Assembly (NCBI GenBank): GCA_947624265.1
Contig: CANQJQ010000005.1
Coordinates: forward strand, 1 to 36,885
Origin: Candidatus Gastranaerophilales bacterium
GTDB taxonomy: Bacteria > Cyanobacteriota > Vampirovibrionia > Gastranaerophilales > Gastranaerophilaceae
Length of the DNA stretch: 36,885 bases
Reading direction: 5' to 3'
Shown: piece after piece, positions 8,095 to 14,595 of the stretch
Position numbering within the stretch: the stretch's first letter is position 1
Layout of the letters: each line of letters opens with the position of its first letter
The notes under the pieces: generated by a model
What the model was told of the DNA's origin: nothing
The model's input: the letters and a program-made list of their open reading frames with translations, nothing else
Database searches by the model: none
Position numbers and translations under genes: made by a program

Positions 8095-8766
8095 ATGAAA
8101 CAGGAATATATATTTATAGGGCCGCCGGGCAGCGGAAAAGGAACTCAAACAATTATGTTATCAAAAGAAACAGGGTTCCCGCATATTGATACAGGCTCTT
8201 TACTTAGAGAAGAAATTGCTTCAGGCTCAGAGGAAGGCAAAATCGCAGACAGTTTTATAAGCAAAGGTCAATTAGCTCCTATTGAACTTGTAGCAAAAAT
8301 AATTAAAAACAGACTTAATAAAAATGACTGCAAAAACGGGTTTATCTTGGACGGATACCCAAGAAGCACGGAGCAAGCGGAAGCATTAGACAAAATACTT
8401 GAAGAATTAGACGGCAATAATCAAGTTAATTTTAAAGCATTTTACTTTGATGTTTCTGAAGATAAACTGATTGAAAGATTAGTTAACAGGCGTTCGTGTT
8501 CAAATTGCGGAGCTATTTTTAATCTTAAAACTATGAACATGAAAGAAACTGACAAATGTCCCAAATGCGGGGGCAATTTAATAAGACGTAATGATGATAC
8601 GGAAGATGTAGCAAAAAAGAGATTTGATACATATTTTAGTCAAACTGCACCTTTAGTTGACCTTTATAGAAATAGAGGTAAACTTGTCAGAATAGATGCA
8701 AGTTTAAGTATAGATGAAATACATAAAAATTTGACAGGAGCAATAAAAGAAAATGTCAATTCATAA
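8095..8766 (+). CDS. adk: Adenylate kinase, zinc-LID type
   Basis: Cytosolic enzyme that converts ATP + AMP to 2 ADP. It has 223 residues, the long-LID form. The P-loop GPPGSGKGT is at 9-17. DTGSLLREEI (32-41) contacts AMP, and GFILDGYPRS (82-91) is the conserved NMP/Walker B segment. The LID domain has four zinc cysteines, C135, C138, C155 and C158 (CSNC...CPKC). The gene overlaps map by 14 nt. A terminator and a -10 box lie just before it, so adk-map is probably a separate transcription unit from secY. Confidence 0.97.
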   Translation: MKQEYIFIGPPGSGKGTQTIMLSKETGFPHIDTGSLLREEIASGSEEGKIADSFISKGQLAPIELVAKIIKNRLNKNDCKNGFILDGYPRSTEQAEALDKILEELDGNNQVNFKAFYFDVSEDKLIERLVNRRSCSNCGAIFNLKTMNMKETDKCPKCGGNLIRRNDDTEDVAKKRFDTYFSQTAPLVDLYRNRGKLVRIDASLSIDEIHKNLTGAIKENVNS

Positions 8767-9505
8767 AAAGTCAAAACATGAAGTTAATATTATGAAAGAA
8801 GCCGGCAACATTGTGGCTCTTGTTCATGCGGCAATGAAAGAGACCGTTAAGGAAGGCATTACAACAAAAGAACTTGATGAACTTGCATATAAAATAATTA
8901 AAGAACATAAAGCTGACCCTACATTTTTAGGCTATCACGGATTTCCCGCAACTATTTGTGCATCGGTTAATGAGCAAGTAGTCCACGGGTTTCCTTCCGA
9001 AAATGTCATTCTAAAAGAGGGTGATATTATAAGCATTGATGTAGGAGCCACCTATAAAGGATTTGTCGGAGATAGTGCCTGGACATATCCTGTAGGCAAG
9101 ATTTTGGAAGAAAAACAAATGCTTTTAAAAGCGACAGAAGAAGCTTTATTCGCTGGTTTAGAGCACATGAGAACAAATGACAGACTGGAAAATGTTGCAG
9201 GCGCAATTGAAGATACCGCAAAAAAATATAATTTGGGAATAGTAAGAGAATACGGCGGGCATGGCGTGGGAAGACAAATGCACGAGGATCCCTTTGTATT
9301 CAATTACAGAACAAACAATAAATTGATTTTAGAAAAAGGTATGACTATTGCAATTGAACCAATGTTAAACCTTGGGGGAGATGCAGTATATGTCCTTGAA
9401 GATAATTGGACAGTTGTAACACAGGATAATAAACCGTCTGCACATTTTGAACATACTGTTCACGTAACTGACGACGGTCCCGAAATATTAACAAAACTAC
9501 TATAA
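8753..9505 (+). CDS. map: Methionine aminopeptidase, type I
   Basis: Removes the N-terminal methionine of nascent proteins. It has 250 residues, the type Ia form without an N-terminal zinc finger. The five metal ligands can be placed: D96 (IDVGATYKGFVGDSAWT), D107, H170 (GGHGVGRQMHEDP), E202 (IEPML) and E233 (FEHTVHVT). H79 (VVHGFP) is the substrate-side histidine. The ATG lies inside the 3' end of adk with a 14-nt overlap. The best ribosome binding site (ACAGGAG) is 12 nt away, so coupling to adk is likely. Confidence 0.96.
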   Translation: MSIHKKSKHEVNIMKEAGNIVALVHAAMKETVKEGITTKELDELAYKIIKEHKADPTFLGYHGFPATICASVNEQVVHGFPSENVILKEGDIISIDVGATYKGFVGDSAWTYPVGKILEEKQMLLKATEEALFAGLEHMRTNDRLENVAGAIEDTAKKYNLGIVREYGGHGVGRQMHEDPFVFNYRTNNKLILEKGMTIAIEPMLNLGGDAVYVLEDNWTVVTQDNKPSAHFEHTVHVTDDGPEILTKLL

Positions 9506-9516
9506 GGATTTTTAAT

Positions 9517-10026
9517 ATGATTGAAATGAAAGTTATGGGTATTGCTATTGATACAGCAAGCGGTTCACCGATAATAGTATTAAATGATAAAGAAAACCGA
9601 AAGGCACTTCCTATTTGGATTGGCTCAGCTGAAGCAAGTGCTATTATCAGAAAAATCGAAAATATTAAAGTTTTAAGACCTATGACACATGATTTAATTA
9701 TTGATATTATTGAAAAAACGGGTTATACGGTTGACAGAGTTGAAATAAATGATGTTGAGCAAGACACATATTTTTCTACAATATATTTATCTGATACTAA
9801 CGGAAACGAAGTAACTATTGATTCAAGACCGTCTGATGCCATTGCAGTTGCAATAAGAGTTGATGCACCTATTTTTGTCAGTGCAAAAGTACTTGCGGAT
9901 GGAAGTGTTTCCTGCGATAGCGAAAAAGATGAAGCGGAATCTCAAGAGTTTAAAAACTTTATACAAAGTATTAAACCCTCTGATTTTGAAAAATTACTTA
10001 GAGACGACAAGCAATCGGATCAGTAA
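9517..10026 (+). CDS. Bifunctional nuclease (BFN/DUF151) family protein
   Basis: Member of the DUF151/BFN family, which includes plant and bacterial proteins reported to have RNase and DNase activity. It has 169 residues. The family core covers about 1-125: MKVMGIAIDTASGSPIIVLND, LPIWIGSAEASAI, then RPMTHDLI, and the strongly conserved IDSRPSDAIAVAIR at about 107-120. The acidic C-terminal tail (about 130-169) is unrelated to the core. The gene starts 11 nt after map behind AAGGA, so it is probably co-transcribed with adk-map. Its substrate and cellular role are unknown. Confidence 0.88.
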   Translation: MIEMKVMGIAIDTASGSPIIVLNDKENRKALPIWIGSAEASAIIRKIENIKVLRPMTHDLIIDIIEKTGYTVDRVEINDVEQDTYFSTIYLSDTNGNEVTIDSRPSDAIAVAIRVDAPIFVSAKVLADGSVSCDSEKDEAESQEFKNFIQSIKPSDFEKLLRDDKQSDQ

Positions 10027-10177
10027 ACGGATTAATAAATCTTACTTTATTTTTGCGTTTTAAACTGAATAAATTATTATATTTATTTTTGTATATCCGA
10101 TTTGGTCTGATATCAGCAAAATCTGATAAACCTATAATAGTATCTTTACAAAATATATCAATGATAAATTTAAACAT
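9998..10177 (-). CDS. Possible small protein of 59 residues, unknown
   Basis: A minus-strand frame that fills the otherwise gene-free gap between the DUF151 gene and the DUF1858 gene. It starts at an ATG preceded by AAGAAAGGTG, a good ribosome binding site. The product is basic with a short hydrophobic start (MFKFIIDIF) and no family I recognise. It ends 29 nt inside the 3' end of the DUF151 gene, in tail-to-tail overlap. It could be a chance frame in AT-rich DNA. The binding site and the location are the only support. Confidence 0.3.
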   Translation of the reverse strand: MFKFIIDIFCKDTIIGLSDFADIRPNRIYKNKYNNLFSLKRKNKVRFINPFTDPIACRL

Positions 10178-10247
10178 ATACACCTTTCTTACTCTTGATG
10201 TATAATTTTTAATGATAATGTTAAAAAAATCAAGGAAAGGAATAAAT

Positions 10248-10448
10248 ATGAGTAAAATTACAAAAGATATGGGAATAATTGAAGTTATACAAAATCATCC
10301 CGAGACAATTGAAGTATTTCAAAAATTAGGGTTTGGCTGTATCGGATGTGCTGCTGCAAGATTTGAAAACTTAGAAGCAGGTGCAAAAGTTCACGGGATT
10401 GACCCTGATAAAATGGTAGAAGACCTTAATGCCGTTATTGGTGAATAG
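10248..10448 (+). CDS. DUF1858-domain small protein, redox-disulfide type
   Basis: A 66-residue protein matching the DUF1858 fold (hybrid-cluster-protein-associated redox disulfide domain, also the N-terminal part of ScdA/YtfE-like proteins). The hallmark is the helix-turn after an 'EVFQKLGFGC' segment, with C31 and C34 forming a CxxC. The family is usually linked to Fe-S or nitric-oxide stress proteins, but no hybrid-cluster gene lies nearby, so its partner is unknown. I chose the ATG at 10248 because AAGGAAAGG lies 7 nt upstream. The frame extends to 10212, but no binding site supports that start. A TATAAT at 10201-10206 may be its -10. Confidence 0.82.
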   Translation: MSKITKDMGIIEVIQNHPETIEVFQKLGFGCIGCAAARFENLEAGAKVHGIDPDKMVEDLNAVIGE

Positions 10449-10491
10449 TATAGACTTTTAATTTTGTTTTTATTATTATTTTAATACTTGA

Positions 10492-10497
10492 TACAAT
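10492..10497 (+). promoter_or_regulatory. -10 element upstream of rplI
   Basis: TACAAT lies 22 nt before the rplI ATG, with AAGGAG between the two. The -35 region is a T-rich tract without a clear hexamer. Confidence 0.35.
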
Positions 10498-10519
10498 AAT
10501 ACATTTAAGGAGACATACA

Positions 10520-11017
10520 ATGGAAGTTATTCTAAAAAAAGACGTACAAAATATAGGTGAAGCAGGTGATATCGTTAATGTAAAAGACGGTTACGCAAGA
10601 AATTATCTTTTCCCTCAAAATTTTGCCGAAGTTGCTACAAAAGGCGCTAAAGAAAACAGAGAAAAGAATTTGGCAAGAATTAAAGCAAAACAAGAAAAAT
10701 TACATGCTGAAGCACTTGAAACAGCTAAAAAAATTGAAGAACTTAAAGTTCTTGAATTTAGTGCAAAAGCAGGTGAAAGCGGTAAATTATTCGGTGCTAT
10801 TACTACAAAAAAACTTGCTGAAGAAATTAAAGCTAAAACAGGTATCGAAGTTGACAGAAAAACGATTTCACTTGATGCACCCGTTAATAAACTCGGAAGC
10901 TTCAATATGCAGATAAAATTAACTTCTAAAGTTAAGGCGACATTAGGAATTAATGTTACCGCATCAGAAGTTTTAAAAGAAGAAATTGAAGAACCTGTTG
11001 AAGAAACCGCAGAATAG
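10520..11017 (+). CDS. rplI: 50S ribosomal protein L9
   Basis: Large-subunit protein at the base of the L1 stalk. It has 165 residues: the conserved N-terminal domain (MEVILKKDVQNIGEAGDIVNVKDGYARNYLFPQ), a long charged connecting helix rich in Lys and Glu (about 45-80), and the C-terminal domain (SGKLFGAITTKKLAEEI). An acidic tail (EEIEEPVEETAE) extends past the usual end. The ATG follows AAGGAG by 8 nt. It stands alone rather than in the usual rpsF-ssb-rpsR-rplI cluster. The promoter of the following leader lies in its last codons. Confidence 0.96.
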   Translation: MEVILKKDVQNIGEAGDIVNVKDGYARNYLFPQNFAEVATKGAKENREKNLARIKAKQEKLHAEALETAKKIEELKVLEFSAKAGESGKLFGAITTKKLAEEIKAKTGIEVDRKTISLDAPVNKLGSFNMQIKLTSKVKATLGINVTASEVLKEEIEEPVEETAE

Positions 11018-11026
11018 TTATATAAT
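10998..11026 (+). promoter_or_regulatory. Promoter of the leader/attenuator region
   Basis: TTGAAG (10998-11003) and a perfect TATAAT (11021-11026) have an exact 17-nt spacer. The -35 lies within the rplI coding end. Transcription would start near 11033 and yield a leader of about 130 nt before the terminator at 11131-11162. Confidence 0.5.
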
Positions 11027-11048
11027 AATTAAAAAGGGAAAATTACTT

Positions 11049-11105
11049 ATGCATATACAAAATCGACGCCAATTAAATAAAGGAGGCTTTACGTTAAAAT
11101 CGTAA
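11049..11105 (+). CDS. 18-codon ORF in the leader, possible leader peptide or prepilin remnant
   Basis: An ATG preceded by AAAGGGAAAA opens an 18-codon frame encoding MHIQNRRQLNKGGFTLKS. It lies wholly inside the predicted leader transcript. Its stop codon occupies the loop of a small hairpin (AAAATCG/CGATTTT), and its codons cover the AGGAGGCTTT arm that can pair with the terminator stem, as in leader-peptide attenuation. The ending KGGFTL also resembles the processing site of type IV prepilins (GFTL-x-E), but no hydrophobic helix follows. A truncated prepilin start is the alternative. Expression is not shown. Confidence 0.35.
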   Translation: MHIQNRRQLNKGGFTLKS

Positions 11106-11162
11106 CGATTTTGTTATGTCAATATTTTATAAAGCCTTCTAATTTTGTTAGAAGGCTTTTTT
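11081..11162 (+). promoter_or_regulatory. Candidate attenuator with mutually exclusive RNA helices
   Basis: AGGAGGCTTT (11081-11090) can form ten pairs (one G-U) with AAAGCCTTCT (11131-11140). AAAGCCTTCTAA (11131-11142) is also the 5' arm of a terminator that pairs with TTAGAAGGCTTT (11148-11159). The two helices cannot coexist. A third hairpin, AAAATCG/CGATTTT (11096-11112), lies between them. This arrangement is typical of attenuators and some riboswitches. I recognise no known riboswitch core. Confidence 0.5.
11131..11162 (+). terminator. Strong intrinsic terminator upstream of the radical SAM operon
   Basis: A perfect 12-bp stem, AAAGCCTTCTAA/TTAGAAGGCTTT, has a 5-nt loop and a T tract to 11162. 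It ends rplI and leader transcription. Because no promoter is obvious between it and the next ORFs, it may control their expression. Confidence 0.85.
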
Positions 11163-11184
11163 AATGCAAAAAAAGGAGAAAAGA

Positions 11185-11244
11185 ATGTATAGCTTACGAA
11201 GAAACAGTTTAAAAAAATTTATGAATTTAATATGGGGCTTATAA
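11185..11244 (+). CDS. 19-residue basic peptide ORF with strong ribosome binding site
   Basis: A 20-codon frame including the stop, with AAGGAG 6 nt before its ATG, one of the best ribosome binding sites in the window. The product MYSLRRNSLKKFMNLIWGL is basic and amphipathic, with an aromatic C-terminus. It lies between the terminator and the 437-residue membrane-protein gene, which starts 13 nt after its stop. It could be a coupling peptide for the downstream gene, a small membrane-active peptide, or a substrate of the downstream radical SAM enzymes. There is no direct support for any of these. Confidence 0.4.
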   Translation: MYSLRRNSLKKFMNLIWGL

Positions 11245-11257
11245 AAAGGAAAAGGAA

Positions 11258-12571
11258 ATGAATATAAAACCGGTAACATCAAAAATTATATCCACTCTTG
11301 GAAATAAAGAATCGCTTGTCCCGATAATGATAAAGGACGGCGTAGACAGTGCAAGTCTAACTTATAAATCATATAAAGAAGGCGGAAGCATTGAAGGATT
11401 AGATAGGGCAATTGATGAATTTGGGACTCAGGCAATATGGATAGGCGGAATACCGTTTTATAAAAAATTAATTGATTTAACCATATACAAATTTGCAAAA
11501 ATTAATCCGCAAGTTGACCCAAGAATTTTAACAGATAAAGAATATTCAAAATGGGCGCTTGAAAACGCTTCAGGGTTAATGAACAACACTAAAAACCAAA
11601 GCGTAAAAGACGCAATACTAAAATGTCTTAAAGATGGCGGAAAAAAAACAAAAAATTTATATGGAAGCAAAGTTATAACAGCTACTGCACTAACCTTAGC
11701 AACATATTTTTTATTGACAAAAGCTAAACAAAATAACACAAAAACAAAAGTTCTTAAAGATATGAAAAATAAAACAAATGAGAAAAACATTGAGATATAC
11801 AAAAAGAAAAATAACATATTTAATGACATAGAAAATCATTCAATATCATTTAAAGGAACTTTTAATAAAGCTGCAGAAGCCGTCATGTTTAATCCAGTCC
11901 ATAATATGAAGCTTATTGATGCGGGAATAACAGGAGAAAGACTTGCCTGTTCAAGAAACAAAACGGAATTTACCGAACACGCAATAAAAGAAGGCGGCTT
12001 TCTGTTTTTTATATACGGATTTGGAAATTTAATCGAAAAAGGAATAAATAAAATTTCAGATAAACTATTAAATATGCCTATTGATTTATCAATTGATGTA
12101 TTAACTGATAATAGCTTTAAAAAAGCTTTGGAAGAAAATATAATTTTACAAAATGTATTTGAAATAAAACAATCTGGAAAAAGTTTAACGGATAAATTGA
12201 ATTTTCTTATAAATAATCCCGATAATATTGTTGTAAAAGCCGCAAAAAAATCAAAACTTATACACACAACTAAAACAAAAACAGGGCAATATGTAACGGA
12301 TACATCAAAATATATTGATTTAAAAGCATTGGATACATTAGCTGATAATCTTATGGAATTTGAAAAGAAATTTAAAAGTTCTAAAAAAAGCGCAAGTTCA
12401 TACTTAAAAAAGACCTGCGGACTTAAAGTTTTATCCGTATGTGCCAATATCGGTATATCATGTCTATTTTTGGGTTATATTATACCAAAATTAATATATA
12501 AATACAGGAAATTAAAAACAGGTACAACAAAATTTCATGTAGAAGAAGACATAAAAAATAATAAAAATTGA
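11258..12571 (+). CDS. Uncharacterised membrane protein, 437 residues
   Basis: I do not recognise a characterised family. The style resembles proteins found repeatedly in Gastranaerophilales genomes (motifs such as LDRAIDEFGTQAIWIGGIPF and DAGITGER), but that is recollection rather than a search. Hydrophobic segments lie at about 55-66, 137-154, 246-258 and 388-413. The last is followed by a basic stretch (KLIYKYRKLK) and so is a likely C-terminal anchor. Between them are Lys/Asn-rich soluble regions. There is no signal peptide and no catalytic motif. The ATG has an AAAAGGAAAAGG binding site. It lies between the 19-residue ORF and the radical SAM genes, all on the same strand. Confidence 0.8.
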   Translation: MNIKPVTSKIISTLGNKESLVPIMIKDGVDSASLTYKSYKEGGSIEGLDRAIDEFGTQAIWIGGIPFYKKLIDLTIYKFAKINPQVDPRILTDKEYSKWALENASGLMNNTKNQSVKDAILKCLKDGGKKTKNLYGSKVITATALTLATYFLLTKAKQNNTKTKVLKDMKNKTNEKNIEIYKKKNNIFNDIENHSISFKGTFNKAAEAVMFNPVHNMKLIDAGITGERLACSRNKTEFTEHAIKEGGFLFFIYGFGNLIEKGINKISDKLLNMPIDLSIDVLTDNSFKKALEENIILQNVFEIKQSGKSLTDKLNFLINNPDNIVVKAAKKSKLIHTTKTKTGQYVTDTSKYIDLKALDTLADNLMEFEKKFKSSKKSASSYLKKTCGLKVLSVCANIGISCLFLGYIIPKLIYKYRKLKTGTTKFHVEEDIKNNKN

Positions 12572-12595
12572 TTTTCCTTTTTATACTGTTATGCT
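12568..12595 (+). promoter_or_regulatory. Possible extended -10 promoter before the radical SAM genes
   Basis: TTGATT (12568-12573) and TGTTATGCT (extended -10, hexamer TATGCT at 12590-12595) have a 16-nt spacer. If real, the three radical SAM genes and the dehydrogenase can be transcribed separately from the 437-residue protein gene. Confidence 0.35.
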
Positions 12596-12621
12596 AAAAT
12601 TAAACTATAAGAGGGATAAAC

Positions 12622-13599
12622 GTGCGTTATAAGAGTTGTTATTGGATAGAATCGGGAATTAATTTTGATATAGATGCATATAAAGTATGCTGTCTTTACA
12701 GTGCAAAGGGCGGCGGTAACACCATAGTAAAAGATAATTATAAAGGAGAACCCGTAGACTGGGATAAATTCTTTGAATTTAAAAAAATGATGAAGGATAT
12801 GCATAAAAGAGGAGAAACATACCCAAAGTGTGAAGGCTGCATATTCTTAGAAGAACAAGATTGGCCGGACGACCATAGCAAAATAAGTATGATTAACCTT
12901 GATTATTGGACAAAATGCAATTCCAGATGTTCATACTGCCACACAATGCTTGATAAAGATAAATATAACAAATTTAAAAACTATAACTTTTTACCGATAT
13001 TAAAAGACATGATAAAGCGAGATATTTTAAGACCTAACGGACACGTTAGCTTCGGAGGCGGAGAAGTTACACTGTTAAAGGAATTTGATAAACTGCTTAA
13101 TATATTTATGGATTTTGGATTTCCTTTAACAAGAATTCATTCCTCCTGTATAAAGTATTCAAAAGCCGTAGAAAAGGGATTAAAAAACGGATGTGTTGAT
13201 TTAATTGTATCTGTTGACTCCGGCTCTAAGCAAATGCACGAAAAAGTAAAACAAGTTAAATCTTATGACAAAGTATGGAAAAATTTAAAAAGATACGCAT
13301 CTCATCAAAAAGATCCTTATGCAGTCAAAAGTAAATATATAGTTATTCCGGGAGTTAATGATTCAAAAGAAGAAATGGAACTTTGGCTTTTAAAATCAAA
13401 AGAAAACGGAATTAACTGCGTATTTCACGAAATTGAATCAAAATGGTTTTATGCACGAAGAGATAATGTTCCTTCTGAAATTATTGAACTATTTCTATGG
13501 GCAAAAAGTAAAGCTGAAGAATTAGGATTAAAATACGAATTATATGAAAGAGCGGAACATATGATGAGCTTTTATCACGAGAAAGAGGCAAAAATATAA
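12622..13599 (+). CDS. Radical SAM protein, tandem paralog 1 (GTG start)
   Basis: A radical SAM enzyme of 325 residues. The cluster-binding CxxxCxxC is C99, C103, C106 (CNSRCSYC), and the SAM-contact GGE-like motif is in SFGGGEVTLL. Before the core is an N-terminal domain with C6, C23/C24 and a CxxC at C70/C73, enough for one auxiliary Fe-S cluster. There is no C-terminal SPASM extension. The protein is clearly paralogous to the next two genes. The GTG start follows GAGGGA. Its stop shares a base with the next ATG. The reaction and substrate are unknown. Related enzymes modify peptides, lipids or sugars, and nothing in the sequence selects among these. Confidence 0.88.
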   Translation: MRYKSCYWIESGINFDIDAYKVCCLYSAKGGGNTIVKDNYKGEPVDWDKFFEFKKMMKDMHKRGETYPKCEGCIFLEEQDWPDDHSKISMINLDYWTKCNSRCSYCHTMLDKDKYNKFKNYNFLPILKDMIKRDILRPNGHVSFGGGEVTLLKEFDKLLNIFMDFGFPLTRIHSSCIKYSKAVEKGLKNGCVDLIVSVDSGSKQMHEKVKQVKSYDKVWKNLKRYASHQKDPYAVKSKYIVIPGVNDSKEEMELWLLKSKENGINCVFHEIESKWFYARRDNVPSEIIELFLWAKSKAEELGLKYELYERAEHMMSFYHEKEAKI

Positions 13600-14585
13600 T
13601 GCGCGAATATACAAGCTGTCATTGGATACAACACGGATTAAGTTTTGAAAACGATCATATAGAAATGTGCTGTTTATGCTGCCACAAAGGGGGAGGCAGG
13701 CTGTATATTAAAGAAAATTATAACGGCAAAGGACTTAAATGGGATGATATATTTAAGTTAAAAGAAAGATTTATTTCAGATAACTCAAACGGTATTATTG
13801 ATCCCAGATGTGAAGGGTGTTTTAACTTGGTCAATAAAGGTTGGGATGATGATGAAAAATATATAAACTATATTCACTTTAATCATTGGACACATTGCAA
13901 CAGTGACTGTATATACTGCTATACAAAGTGGGATAAAAAGGCATTTAACTCACGACCCCATTACAAAGTAATGCCGATATTAAAAGAATTATTTAAGAAA
14001 AAACTGTTTCGCCCCGGAGGCGAAGTAACATTTGCAGGCGGTGAGCCAACTATTCTTAATGAATTTGATGACATTATAAATTGTCTTTTAAAAAACGGGG
14101 TTGAAAGAATTACCGTACATTCTTCAGGGATTAAATACTCTAAAGCTATAGAAAAGGGTATAAAAGAAAAGAAGCTTTCTGTATGTTTGTCGGCAGACTG
14201 CGGTTCAAGAGATACTTTTATGGCGGTAAAAAGAGTTGATAAGTTTGATAAATTCTGGCAGAATGTCGAAAAATATGCAAAGGCGCAAGATGAAAATTCA
14301 GATAAACTTTTAGTTGAAACGAAATATATATTAATTCCCGGGGTAAATGACAACAAAGAGGAAATTGAAAAGTGGTTTAGTCTTAATATTGCCTGCGGAA
14401 TAAAATCAATAGTTATCGATATTGAAAATGATTATTGTAAAGAGTTAAGAGCTGAAAATAAAGAAAAACCTCAACATTTGGTTGAATTATGTAATTATAT
14501 AATAAAACGCGCAAAAGAACTGAATTTTAATCTCGTGGATTACAATAATTTCAGATATTTAACAACGGAATTCAATTTATTATAA
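13599..14585 (+). CDS. Radical SAM protein, tandem paralog 2
   Basis: Second of three paralogs, 328 residues, starting in a TAATG overlap with paralog 1. CxxxCxxC is C100, C104, C107 (CNSDCIYC), and the glycine motif is FAGGEPTIL, the more typical form. N-terminal cysteines C7, C24/C25, C71 and C74 match the sister proteins in spacing, with two extra cysteines (C27, C28) directly after. The C-terminal half is the most divergent of the three (VKRVDKFDKFWQNV against VKQVxSYDKVWKNL). No SPASM domain follows. The divergence suggests a different substrate position or partner. Function is not recognised. Confidence 0.88.
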   Translation: MREYTSCHWIQHGLSFENDHIEMCCLCCHKGGGRLYIKENYNGKGLKWDDIFKLKERFISDNSNGIIDPRCEGCFNLVNKGWDDDEKYINYIHFNHWTHCNSDCIYCYTKWDKKAFNSRPHYKVMPILKELFKKKLFRPGGEVTFAGGEPTILNEFDDIINCLLKNGVERITVHSSGIKYSKAIEKGIKEKKLSVCLSADCGSRDTFMAVKRVDKFDKFWQNVEKYAKAQDENSDKLLVETKYILIPGVNDNKEEIEKWFSLNIACGIKSIVIDIENDYCKELRAENKEKPQHLVELCNYIIKRAKELNFNLVDYNNFRYLTTEFNLL

Positions 14586-14595
14586 GGGGTAAGTG

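Noticed and set aside
11836-12447. 203-codon minus-strand frame opposite the 437-residue protein
   Set aside because: No ribosome binding site or family motif. The plus-strand gene has an excellent binding site and operon context. Long antisense frames are common in this AT-rich DNA.
13961-14356. 131-codon minus-strand frame opposite radical SAM paralog 2
   Set aside because: Antisense shadow; the plus strand encodes conserved radical SAM motifs.
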